Shown here one piece after another: positions 32,986-43,439 of a DNA stretch of 64,000 nucleotides. The notes beneath the pieces were generated by a model that saw only the letters and a list, made by a program, of their open reading frames with translations, made no database searches and was not told the origin of the DNA. The translations under genes and the position numbers were made by a program. Each line of letters begins with the position of its first letter. Within the stretch, counting starts at the first letter, position 1. Origin of the DNA: Typhlomys cinereus (Eukaryota > Chordata > Mammalia > Rodentia > Platacanthomyidae); the NCBI GenBank assembly GCA_023101885.1, contig JALPQD010000089.1:1473087-1537086 (forward strand), in the 5' to 3' direction.

Positions 32986-34540
32986 ATTAAAATAGAATAA
33001 ATAAAATTGAAATTATAACAATGAATAAAAACTTTGATTAATCTATGCTTACCTTTTCCAAAAAACAGGAAATTATCTCTTTTCCCTTAGGTATTAGAGT
33101 AATGTAAGGCTATATACATTTGTTTTTATTTATTTGACTAATTTATAATATCTCCTCTATGTGATTGCTGATAATGTTTCTTTCATATCTATAGTTTATG
33201 TAAGTTAAAGCGGCTGGTGAAGACTTTGTTGAGAGACAAGCCAAAGTGTAAGTAAAAAAGGCAATGGACTCTATCAGAAGGATTTTAGAGTCTAATAATC
33301 ACTAACTATGCAATCCCTGGAAGTTATCTACTGATTCTTGCTTGAGAAGATATGCAAAATAGAAATGAAAGTAGGTAGCCCATTGAGTTTTTGGTAGGAA
33401 AAATATATTCTTTCTGTCCCTGTCTCTATACCTATATCCGTAGTAGTATCACTATATAGACACTTATGTGTCTATATCACTGATAGCTATAATAGATGCA
33501 TAGCTATATGCAGAGTTAGAGACCTGCATATATCTCAGCTCAGCACATCTTAATTTCCTGTTTTTCCCATTTCCTTCATTGAGGGTCAGTGAGAGAAGTT
33601 GAGAAACTGGTTGAGCTCCCACCAAGGTAATGAGCCTACATCTGTGCAGCCTCTTCTGTCAAACTGTAATCTAATATTCAGAAGAAAAAGAGGTGTGGGT
33701 GACTTTGGGCTTAATTTGCACAAGCATTGCCTGTAGAACTCAGTCTGTCTGTTCAGTGCAGTAACTAGAGTATGGCAACAAAAAGCCTTTGAATTTGGAG
33801 ATATGTTGCTTTACAACATGGGCCAAATCACAGCTGAAATTTCAGAGGTAAAATGAATCCTCATGGGTGAGGTAGGCTTTTCTGTCAGAACTGGAGTCCA
33901 ATTGGTTGTCTTTGAATCACTGGAAAAAAAATGATTAACTTCTGTAAGACTTAGTTTCTCATGCATATGTAGCACATTACTCAAAATCTATTTAGCACTT
34001 GTGGATAATTCCTAGTTTAGAGCTTGTTAATTAGTACTAGAGGTTATCAAAACAACATATTTCCCATAATTTTTTTTGTTAGTAATACTGGATTGCTATG
34101 GCTGACGGTGGGGTGAATGGCTGGGTAAATGTTTAGGATCCTAGCTAAGCTGCCTGGTAACCTGGGGAGACTTATGTTTCGGCAGGAAGGCAGAAAGATT
34201 TCGAAGAAACTGAGAATGAGCCAAACTGATTCCAGGCACACTGGGCTTTGACATAAGGCAGTAAGGAGAGCGCTCGCTGTCCTCAGACACCTGTACCTAT
34301 GAGTGTGCTGATATTCGGAAAGGTTGGGTCAGGAATGACTCCAAAAATGAGAATATTGTGCTTCAGATTGAAGTGACAAGTGTCTTCACTGGAGAGACTG
34401 CAAGTGGCACCTCTACTGTGATTCTTTTCCTTTTCAATGCCTAAAGCACTCTCTAGTAATAAGCCAGAACACCCGGGGAAGATGCATCGACTCTGCAAGG
34501 CCACTAGGGTGTCATTTCGAGCATCTCTGCTGGAACAATG
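32986..34540. other. Unassigned 1.5 kb
   Basis: Mostly single-copy-looking sequence. A MIR scrap may lie at 33935-33980 ('cttctgtaagacttagtttctc'). Somewhat GC-richer at 34080-34500. No convincing exon. Confidence 0.4.
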
Positions 34541-34547
34541 GAGTCAT

Positions 34548-34600
34548 ATAAATTTCAACCCACATTCTCTGGTTGCCATGGTAACTTGATGCACTTGCTT
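34548..34600. promoter_or_regulatory. X-box-like palindrome, copy B (putative)
   Basis: 'gttgccatggtaac' at 34572-34585 is a near-perfect inverted repeat matching the RFX X-box. It sits in the same context as copy A ('ataaatttcaacccac' before, 'ttgatgcacttg' after). The two copies are direct repeats 2.24 kb apart with about 50 aligned bp at high identity. Confidence 0.4.
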
Positions 34601-34844
34601 TGAAGTGTCTTTTGTATCTTCCAACCCTTTGCTTTCTTTTTATTTTTAATCATCGGGATTTTTTTTTCTTTGCCAGTCACTTCCTAAATGTGGTTGTGGC
34701 TTTTCACCTTGCTATCTCCCATCTAAATTTCAGAATATGTTTTCAGGGAGTGATTTCCACCTCAAAATAACAGTTGAATTTGTCTGTTCACGCAGGCATG
34801 CTGAGGCTGTAAGTCAGCAAGTCAGCCTCCCTCTGCCTGCCAGA

Positions 34845-34925
34845 CTCCCTCCTTCTCTCTCCCTCCCTCCTTAAAATACAAGAAATTCTCTCTCTCTCTC
34901 TCCTCTCTCCTCTCTCTCCCCTTGT
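34845..34925. repeat. Pyrimidine tract with (TC)n
   Basis: 'ctccctccttctctctccc' and '(tc)8' segments separated by a short A-containing interruption at 34873-34885. Confidence 0.85.
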
Positions 34926-35200
34926 TCTCCCCTTATTCCCCTCACACAAATGTTAACACAGACAGAAACAGGTAGTTCTGCTATAAAACACATACATTTC
35001 CAAAGTTTTTCAATGCTTTAAAAACTTTCCAGTCTTGGGTAAATATTATAGAGTAAGTGAATCTACTGTAGAATAACTATCCGGTTTAGTATTTTCTCAG
35101 CACTTGCAATGCAGACTGAATAAACACTGTGATTTCCATTGCCTTGCTTTTCTTTGTTTGATCACTTTATGTTGTTTGGGCTGTGAAGACCGCTTCAATG
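34926..35200. other. Unassigned
   Basis: AT-rich sequence, single-copy in appearance. Nothing recognised. Confidence 0.35.
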
Positions 35201-35204
35201 TAAA

Positions 35205-35400
35205 GAACACAAGGCGAATTAGGTTTGCATTCAGACTCTCATCTTTTAGTTCTATGGGTGTAAGTTCGTAATGCTAAGCCTTGTGTTAAAACAAGTTGTC
35301 AGAAATAGTAACATAAAATAGATTCTCTTATAAGGTATTTGTGAGGAATGAACTGAGCTAATATAAAGTAACTGTGGTAAGTAAGTCCTAAGATATTGCA
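35205..35400 (+). mobile_element. MIR
   Basis: 'gtttgcattcagactc' start, 'ataaaatagattctc', 'atttgtgaggaatgaactgagctaatataaag' follow MIR order. Confidence 0.5.
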
Positions 35401-36290
35401 GATCAACAGTGATTCCCTCCCTATCTAACAAACTAGCAATATGCTTTAAAGAATAAATTGTATCAGTGTCTGAAGGACAGCATACCACCCTGGACACTGA
35501 AGATCTAAAAACTGGGGAAAAAAGAAAGTGATTAGAGAAAGCACTTTCTGAAAGAACTCCAAAGGAAGATAACCTCTTGTTACATTCAGTTGGTAATCAT
35601 TTTCTCCCCCCCACCCCGCGGGACCCAACCTGATTGAACAGATCAAGTTGATAGGTTATTTAGGAACTGTTCTGTGTACCAGGAGATGACCTTTGCCACT
35701 ACCACAAAATTCTCCTTTCATATAGGAAGTGGCCGAAGTGCAAGTACATTCTAAATATAAAAAAGTGTTTAATCAGGAACAACAGGGATGCTGAAAACAT
35801 CAGGCAGGATGGCAAAGGGTTATTGCCAATGTGTGAGTGCTACTGTTGCTGTGCATTTGTACTCTGTGTCCACAGGGAAAAAATAGCAAGGAGACAGAAA
35901 CAAAATTAAATTTTAAAAGGAGGACTGCAATTATATGACTTGACACCTGCTCTCTAAAAGTATTGGGTCTTTCAGGAAATCTCAGAAAATTAAGCAGACA
36001 AGAAACAGAAGACAGAAAATTCCCAATGGAGCAATCTCTAAGTTACAGTACTTTAAAAATATTTTCAAGTAATAAAAAATATAGGTATAAAAGAAGAGAA
36101 ATTATTTTGACTTTAATGAAAATGAAATTGAAGTGTTAGATAAAAATCCTTGGCTGTTATTCAATAATTTTAAATCACAGTGTAGAAGTATCAGATAATA
36201 AATGTTTGATAGATTTATTTATCAAATAATGTTTTCATGAATAATTGAAGAATTATCTGCTTGATTAAAACTAAAAAAGGGGATGGTCTT
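35401..36290. other. Unassigned
   Basis: Contains a C-run at 35606-35616 and AT-rich DNA to 36290. Nothing recognised. Confidence 0.4.
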
Positions 36291-36294
36291 GGAA

Positions 36295-36410
36295 TCCAAT
36301 TAAACCAAATTAGAATACTTGCATTTTGGGACACGTAATTTAAACTCAATATGCTTTAGTTTCTTAATCTGTGGTTGAAAAACTGAATTATGGTCTAGGT
36401 TATGCTTTCG
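36295..36410 (+). mobile_element. MIR-like fragment
   Basis: 'cacgtaatttaaactcaatatgctttagtttcttaatctgtgg' resembles the MIR 'ctcagtttcctcatctgtaaa' core. Confidence 0.45.
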
Positions 36411-36912
36411 CAATCTGTGTGACTTGCCAAGTCTGATTGCTTTTGTTGCTCTTGGTCTGTGATATGCGGTCTGAAGGATTGTTCTGTAGGTGTCTACGTC
36501 CATGAGGGCATGGCATGGTAGCTCTGTCATTCCTGGTCCCCATGTTCTGTTCTATGCTGCTATTTTGCTATGTTTCTACAGTTAAGGTCATTATTTCCAG
36601 GATTCTTTTAAAACCACAATTTAGACAGGATTAAAAAACCCAGATCCAGAAAATAATACAAGGATCCTACAAGAAGGCATCTCGTAAGGATCTTTCAAGG
36701 CATTGTAATTTCCAGGTCTTCTGACAATAGGTAGCTTATTTGTGTGTCGAATATGAGTTTCTTATTAAGGATAATACAACAACCTCCGGTCTATACTCCC
36801 TTTCTAAGCTCTAGTCAATGACAAAACTGTATTTTTGCTTCTTGTTTGTGAATATTGGTGTGCACATACACTTTGTGACAGGCCCTAGATAGCCTTGTTA
36901 AAACATGCTTGA
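36411..36912. other. Unassigned
   Basis: No gene, repeat or RNA recognised. Confidence 0.35.
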
Positions 36913-36913
36913 A

Positions 36914-37105
36914 TAGGACTGGGAAGATGGATCAAAGGTAAAGTCTTTGCCCTGCAAGCAAAAGGACTAGAGGCTAGAGTCCACGATCACATATAAAAAT
37001 GATTGGAGGAAAAGGCAGCAACCTGTACTTCTGGTGCTAGAAGGTACAGACCAAGAAACCCTAGAGCAAAGCTGTATGTGGTAGAGTAATTCAGTATGAT
37101 TCCTG

Positions 37106-37159
<54 letters not shown>

Positions 37160-37160
37160 A
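36914..37160 (+). mobile_element. Old DIP/B2-superfamily SINE
   Basis: 'aggactgggaagatggatc' head, 'ggaggctagagtccacgatc', 'aaggcagcaacctgtacttctgg', 'gtatgattcctgaag', then (TC)n(AC)n at 37110-37159. The 3' microsatellite has grown while the body has decayed. Confidence 0.7.
37110..37159. repeat. (TC)n(AC)n compound microsatellite
   Basis: About 16 TC units followed by about 10 AC units, forming the tail of the SINE at 36914. Frames across it read as Ser-Leu or Glu-Arg repeats and are not genes. Confidence 0.95.
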
Positions 37161-37850
37161 ATTATTTGACTTAATGTCTAAGATCCTCTCTGGTTTCTGC
37201 TTCCCTTTCTATTTCATTTCTTTTTTTGATAGCTCCTTGCACATGGTTCAACAATACTCAAAAAATCTACTTGTTCATTTGTCTGATTGTTCCAATTCTT
37301 CAACTTTGAATTGCGATTATGTTGACACACTTGTCTCATTTTATTATTAACAAGAATTTAATGAATGTTTATTGACTAGAACCACTTCTGAATGTCCAAT
37401 CAACACTTCCTACCTTGCTTTTTGTATAAGTGATTTTGTATACATTCATCTTGTTTCAAATAATAAATTCTTAATGGACTTGTTTTCCTTGTGATTTGTC
37501 TGTAACATTTTGTTTGATACCTTGTGTGCAATATAAGTTCAGTAATATATACCAACCCATGAATAAGCAAGAAACATTCTTGATAACAGGTGTTCTCTTT
37601 TACTAAACTCTTGCATAGAACCTAGTTCTGCTCATCCCTGTCTAGCCTTCCAAGGAATTTTTGAAACATTTATCATCAGAGTCAAAATAGTGAAGTGACT
37701 GTTCATTTAGCAAAAGAAGTTTACTCAGATGAAACTGCCTAATTGTGTGTAAGTCCGTTAGGCAGCAGAAACTTGTTGAAGTAAAGTATAGGGGATAAAA
37801 AGTAGTATATTTTCCTCATTCATCACTAGTTTTTCTGTACAACCCCTATA
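37161..37850. other. Unassigned
   Basis: AT-rich, single-copy in appearance. Nothing identified. Confidence 0.4.
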
Positions 37851-37864
37851 ATAAAAAACATATT

Positions 37865-38028
37865 ATACTTACCTGGCAGGGGAGATACCATGAACACGAA
37901 GGTGGTTTTCCCAGGGTGAGGCTTGTCCATTGCACTCCGGATGTGCTGACCCCTGTGATTTCCCCAAATGTGGGAAACTCTACTGCATAATTTGTGGTAG
38001 TGGGGGACTGCGTTCGCGCTCTCCCCTG
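37865..38028 (+). pseudogene. RNU1: U1 snRNA, full-length copy (probable retropseudogene)
   Basis: Exactly 164 nt, the length of mammalian U1, with six visible substitutions against the sequence I know: nt 30, 53, 61, 92, 117 and 157. The 5' end 'atacttacctg', which pairs with 5' splice sites, is intact. The U1A-binding loop 'attgcactcc' and the Sm site 'aatttgtgg' (37989-37997) are intact. The nt-30 change lies in the stem-loop I loop bound by U1-70K. No proximal sequence element or 3' box is apparent. The copy is followed by A7 and bracketed by near-identical 'aaaaaacatatt' (37853-37864) and 'aaaaaaatatt' (38029-38039), as L1-mediated copies are. It lies 11 bp before an ID_B1 SINE. It is most likely unexpressed, but it is well preserved. 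Confidence 0.93.
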
Positions 38029-38039
38029 AAAAAAATATT

Positions 38040-38290
38040 GATCTGGGGATGTAATTCATTTGGTAAAATGCTTGCCTAGCATTCACAAAACCCCTTGATC
38101 CTAGTACCACATAAATCTAGCATGGTCATAGATGCCAGTAGTCGCAGTACTCAAAAGGTAGAAAAAGGAAGACCAGAATTCAAGGTTACACTTGATTACA
38201 TAAGGAGAGTTTGTGTTCAGCCTGGTCTACATGAGCCTCATGTCTCAGAAAATGAAACACAAGCAAAAGACATGTTAATATTAGACAAAA
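38040..38290 (+). mobile_element. ID_B1 (B4-type) composite SINE
   Basis: The ID head 'ctggggatgtaattcatttgg', 'gcttgcctagcattcac' and 'gatcctagtaccacataaa' is followed by a B1-derived half: 'agcatggtcatagatgccagtag', 'tcaaggttacac', 'cagcctggtctacatgag', 'catgtctcagaaaatg'. The order ID then B1 defines B4-type elements. Diverged. Confidence 0.75.
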
Positions 38291-38930
38291 CATAAAAATC
38301 ATTTAGTATCTGTTTTATGTGATCCAAAATGAAGATGGGGAGAAATAGGGACGCCTACATATCTTCATAAGAGGTTTAATGAGGAGTTGAGTGTCATGAT
38401 CCATTGTGATTGAAGAAGTAGTTATGACTTAATGGCAATAACTCTGTGGGAGCTTAGATGGACCTACTGGAGTGTATATTAGACCTCCCCTTCCTGGTTC
38501 TCCTTGGTATCTCTTTGTATCTTTGAAAATAAGGATTTCACTTCTTCCATGTCTAGGGAGGATGCATCTGCTCCAGAGAAGGGGAAGTGAGAGGGAAAAG
38601 GGACTTTCCCACTTTGCTCTTTCCTCAGATACCTAAGTACCATGTGTGAGAGTGCCATATCCTGGGCCCCATCAAATGACTTGCTCTTTTATGGTCAATG
38701 TGTTTTTTAGATATAAATCCTCTCAAATAGGTAACAGGATTAGACTAGCATAGTATGCAGGATAGGAAGCAGTGGTGCTTCCCAATGGTCTGGCTTCATG
38801 GAACTGTGTAACATGCATCCTTGAAGCTCATGTGGCTTTTGGTTCTTGCAAGGACACAGATTTCATGTGTGATATGTTAAAAATAAAGAACTCCAGGTTT
38901 GAATACAATGGTGCAAAAGGGAAGGAAATA
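38291..38930. other. Unassigned, possibly LTR-derived
   Basis: Contains 'ggaggatgcatctgctccag' and 'cctgggccccatcaaatgac'. It looks like single-copy or very old repeat DNA. I cannot assign it. Confidence 0.3.
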
Positions 38931-38937
38931 AAGATAG

Positions 38938-39052
38938 AGTGAAAGAAAGGAAGGAAGGAAGGAAGGAAGGAAGGAAGGAAGGAGAGAAGGAAGGAGAGAA
39001 GGAAAGGAAAAAAAGGAAGGAAAGAGGGAGGGAGGGAGGGAGGGAGGGAAGA
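38938..39052. repeat. (GGAA)n/(GGGA)n purine tract
   Basis: About 115 bp that are nearly all G/A on the plus strand: GGAA units, then mixed GGAGA/GGAAA, then GGGA units. Capable of triplex formation. The minus strand reads as Ser/Pro/Phe repeats, which is artefact. Confidence 0.95.
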
Positions 39053-39074
39053 TCAGGAGACCCATAAATAGTCC

Positions 39075-39170
39075 TTCAGCCACTGAGTTGTGGTGGAAAA
39101 TGTGGATCACCTGGGAGACTGAAGCAGGAGTTTCAATTCAACCTAGGCTACCTAGTGACCTTTTATAAAC
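39075..39170 (+). mobile_element. Possible B1-like fragment
   Basis: 'ccactgagttgtggtgg', 'cacctgggagactgaagcaggag' and 'caacctaggctacctagtgac' follow 7SL/B1 order at low identity. Confidence 0.4.
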
Positions 39171-39540
39171 CATACCTTCACTCACAAACACCATGGCCAG
39201 TATTCAGAGAAGAAATGGAAGTGCTCATGGGGAAATGCGGCGGTCACAAACTGACAGCCCTCATGAACACAGTAGCTCAGTTTTCTATTTCTTGGGTCTA
39301 TTCATGTTGGCTACGTGCTGTACTAATGTTATATAATCATTGACAAAGAACAAAATTTCAATTAATTTAGTTGATTTATTTTTACCTATTCCATGTAGTA
39401 ATCAGGATCTCACCTATAAAACAGAAAGGTTCTCTAGTAAGTTGAGTGAAAGGAGTTTCTTTTCTGGGTTGAAAATGCCCCAAGAAAGAAACAAAAAGAA
39501 CAAAAAGCAGATCGGTACTTTTAAACTCACTTCCCTTTCA
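39171..39540. other. Unassigned
   Basis: No recognised content. Open frames here (62 and 78 codons) lack known similarity. Confidence 0.35.
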
Positions 39541-39562
39541 TGCGTAAAACAGAGGGGACGTC

Positions 39563-39700
39563 TTTGGGCTGGGTAGATAGCTCAGAGGATAGAGTCTTTG
39601 TCTCGAAGGTAAAAGGACCTGAGTTCGGATCCCCAGATCTCATGTAAAAAATGCCCTGTGAGCACGTTAATTCCCAGTGTCTGCTTTGGGCTTCCACAGT

Positions 39701-39750
<50 letters not shown>

Positions 39751-39751
39751 A
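39563..39751 (+). mobile_element. DIP-type SINE, internally shortened
   Basis: 'tgggctgggtagatagctcag', 'gacctgagttcggatccccag', a shortened body ('cccagtgtctgctttgggcttcc') and an (AC)24 tail at 39703-39750. Flanked by direct repeats of 18 bp with two mismatches, starting 'taaaacaga' at 39545 and 39752. The ~100-bp body is largely missing. Confidence 0.8.
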
Positions 39752-39769
39752 TAAAACAGAAGGGACCTC

Positions 39770-40040
39770 CTTATAATGCCTGGCTTGGATAGAATCAGCC
39801 CCTAGAGACTGATTGTAAATCTCCTATTTTGCTGGAAGATTGATTCATGCTAAATTTCTGTTGATTACACTTCAGGCAGCATCAGTGACTGATCTGTTTG
39901 GCCTAGAGAAAAGGCTCCATCCCAACAATGACTTCCTGTGAATTTTACTTCACATTGTGAAGTAAAGCCCACACCAAGAGTCATTTAGTATGCCACATAA
40001 CAGTCCTGATGTTGCAGTTTCTGTTCGTTCCTGCTTCTGC
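39770..40040. other. Unassigned
   Basis: Includes a local inverted repeat 'ttcacattgtgaagt' at 39950-39964. Otherwise nothing recognised. Confidence 0.4.
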
Positions 40041-40044
40041 GGGA

Positions 40045-40348
40045 TGATAGTCATAAGGAGAAAGGGATATGGATTTTGCTGATGATTCCAGAGGGGATAG
40101 TCCATCGTGGCAGAAGGCATAACCGGAGATAGAAGCAGGAGTCCTGTTCAGGTCACCATAGCCATTAGAAAGTCAGAGAGTAAGAGCAAATCGAGAGGGC
40201 TTCCAAGCTTCACCACCTGCCGCTGTGACCAAGTGTCGTCCAGGAAGGCTCCACCTCCTAAAGGTGTCACAACCTTCCCAAATACTAGCTCCAGCTAAGG
40301 ATGCAAACACATAAGCTTATGCAGTGCAACTCACATTCAAACCATGAC
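40045..40348 (+). mobile_element. Nonautonomous hAT-like element, second type
   Basis: 'gattccagaggggatagtccatcgtggcag', 'ggctccacctcctaaaggtgtcac' and 'caactcacattcaaaccatgac' match 26465-26845 in the same order. The left end is missing. Confidence 0.55.
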
Positions 40349-41735
40349 GCCTGCCTTTGAAGGTCTCTTGAAATCTCTAAATAGCTGGCAACATTGGATT
40401 TGGGTTTCCTTCTTAGAGAAAATGCCAGAAGTGACTAGTGATTAGACTTGCTAACAAAACATGTACTTTCCTTTTGCCAAAGAACTATCAGTCTTTTCCT
40501 GAATATGCTGCATACTTGGTTCACCTGCAATATTTAACATTTCAGCACGTAGATGATTAACTTTTTAATTAGCATGTGTCAGAATTACTTCAAGAATTTG
40601 TTAGAAAATGTGCTGCAGGGCTCCATTCCTACTGCTTCAGACTCGGTTGGTCCAAATTTTCAATTTTTCTAGTGAAACTAGAGGATACACATGTTGCTGG
40701 TCTAACAACCACAACTTGAACTCGGAAATAAGGATGAAGGTGCATCATACCTCACAGTTCTTTAATAAAAAGTCAAGTGAGGTAATACATGTAAATTTGA
40801 GTTGATATTCTTGGAGAAAGACCGAGCTTATTTCTCAGTTATAGTTGTTATTCTACTACTATTATGTCTTTCAAGATTACTGACTTCAAGAAGGAGAAGG
40901 TCAGAGGTAGATAGCCAAATATTTTTGGAGCAACAGTGATCAAGAGTTCTTTTTTTATTGTTTGCTTGTTGCTGTGAAAGAAGGAAAGAAGAAAAGAGAT
41001 GTCAAAGAAACTAGCCTTTTTCCCCCATGAGTTGGAAAGCATTGGCAAACTCCCCTGGGAAACGAGTGATGGTTGAAATTGAGTGTTTGCTTATATTTAA
41101 GAAATGTAGATGAGCATCATCTAGAGATGCCATAAACTCTGTTGGGACCCAGGCCACATCATCCCCAAATGGGAGTATAGGAGACTAGAATACCATTTTT
41201 CTAATGTTCATCTGGCATATCGATTATTTCAAATTTGTCATTTACAAAGCATAAAACAAATGATAGGCTCTGAAATCAGCTTAGAAAGCTCTCCTTATGT
41301 AAAGGAAATTCAAATCAACAAATGTGGTTATCATCAAACATGATGATATCATATCATATCAAACATTCTATATTAAGAAAAGAACTATCTGAGAAACTTT
41401 TCCTATCTGAAAAATATTAATCAACCCCATAAGGCAGCCTTCAGTTATCATAGAGTACTTCCCCTTAATAGTTTCAATTCCAAGCCCTTATTTCGTTCTG
41501 TAGTTTAGAATTTTACTTAAGTTTGTAACTGGATGGAATAGAGATAAAATATTCCGAAGCAGTGCTTGTGCTTCTCTCCTCCTCTACTATCAGACTCAAA
41601 ACAATAGACCCAAAGAAATTAGACGATCCCCAGGAATCTCTGCTAGGAACAGAGAGGGACTTCTGAAGCCAGCCAAAAGGGAGAAAAGGTCACAGAGTAC
41701 TGAAAATTTGCCTGATCTGTTGCTAGACAGTTATT
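40349..41735. other. Unassigned 1.4 kb
   Basis: AT-rich. A small direct repeat 'atatcatatcatatc' occurs at 41346. Nothing coding seen. Confidence 0.4.
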
Positions 41736-41739
41736 GCAG

Positions 41740-42133
41740 TTCGCCTGCATGGTTGCTGAAAAGGGAATAAAGGGTTTATTTCCTTACGACAGTCTGGTTA
41801 TAGTTTATAGCCTAGGTTGACAGGAGAGCATGTACCAACACCAGGGCTGAGGGAACTGGCCACACCATCTCCACATAATGGCTGAAAGAGGGACGATCCT
41901 TACTTGCCAGACCAGTATGTCTGGCCAAGTGTATACAAGGATGCCAACTTCCTCAACTGGCTCTCAGTATTTTATTCATCTGTTCAAGGCCACCATAGGC
42001 TGGACCTTTCTCATCATCTAGACAATCTCCTGTAGGTTTGCTCTGGGCTTAACCTAACCACTAATTCTCCACAAATGTACTCAGAACTCAAACCCTCAAC
42101 AGTCAAGTTGTCACCTGTGCCTAACTAGGACAA
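41740..42133 (-). mobile_element. URR1-like nonautonomous hAT, near full length
   Basis: Reverse orientation, from 'ataaagggtttatttcc' to 'aacagtcaagttgtcacctgtgcctaac'. Internal blocks 'gccagaccagtatgtctggcc', 'aggctggacctttctcatcatc' and 'aggtttgctctgggcttaacc' match 30886-31505. No internal frame. Confidence 0.65.
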
Positions 42134-43435
42134 CCGTGGAGGACTTTGTCTTCCAGAAAGAGATGTCAGTCAGCTCTAACAACTTGTCAGACCACCTAGC
42201 AAGAGACCCTGGAGCCAAGGCAATGAGGGGTCAGTAGTGGGTGAACCATATCTTAAGCAAAACTGCTTAGTGATATATAATTTTAGTCCTCTACTTTAAC
42301 CTAAATCTCTTATCACAATCTGGAAGACAGACTTTGGGGCAACATTGAACATTTCTCTTCTCAATATGAACATATTTAATAAATTTCAGTTTGCTACTTT
42401 TCCTGGTTAATTTTATTTCTTCTTAATTGATTTGTTGAGAGCAAGTGGTGAAACCGAGGCACAGACATTACCATGGGCTGGGTAACAATCAGAACCTTCT
42501 TTGTGGTATTTATTTCTGTACTACTGCTATATATGGATAAGAACATGATTAAAATAGCTCTCTTGTTACTCTACTTCATGTAAATTGAATTTAAGGGTAG
42601 AGAGAATCATTATTTCCTTCTCTTATGATAAATGTTCAACCATCTGTGAAATGGTTCATAAGGAGGAAGAACACTATGTAATAGGTAGCATTATCTACAT
42701 CTTTTCAATGCCAATCATCATAGAATTTAAATACTATTCCATTCTTCTCAGATAGTAAGTAGAAATAAAATGATATCTATTCATTTTTCCTTATTCTGAA
42801 ATCCATGTTCTTTCTGAGCATGGTGCATTTTGCGCCTATTCTGGCTGTTCTTAGACTGAATGCTCCTGCTTGTCTTCAGTATTACTTCCTATTATATCCT
42901 TTGGGAAATCTTCCATTCTACTCCGATATTGATGTTCTTCTTATGTTTCATATCTGTTAGAGTAGTTAAGATGTTGTAAATATATTCTTATATTTCTCTT
43001 TCTCATTGGAGCTATTTGGAGGACAGTCAGTCTATATTAATGTCTTTCTCCAGAGATCAATAAACACTTGTTGGATGACGAAGAAAATAAAAGTTTAAAT
43101 TAAGTAAACACATAGATGCATAGATGGATAAATTAGTTAATAAAAAGAACATACTTTTTTATATACCTATGAAGAATACCAAGTTCATCTACATGAGGAC
43201 ACCCATGTGTCTGCATGAGAAACCGTCTTTTACTATGTGCCTATCAGAGATGATGGATCTGCTGCCATGTTTTGTAATGAAGATGGATTCAGGCGGCAGC
43301 AATGGTAATGCAAGCTTAATTAGCAGCTTGGTTCTAGCCAGAAGACAGGTCCTCACAGTAAACAGTTGCATGAGTGATGCGCACAGTCCAACTGCTCATG
43401 CTCTCTGGAAGGCATATCTTTAATTTGCCAATCTG
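42134..43435. other. Unassigned 1.3 kb
   Basis: AT-rich. A 99-codon frame at 43124-43423 has no recognisable similarity and no splice or promoter context, so I do not call it. Confidence 0.4.
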
Positions 43436-43439
43436 TAGT

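Noticed and set aside
37865..38028. Functional U1 gene
   Set aside because: No snRNA promoter element or 3' box is seen, and the A-tail with near-duplicate flanks fits a retrocopy.
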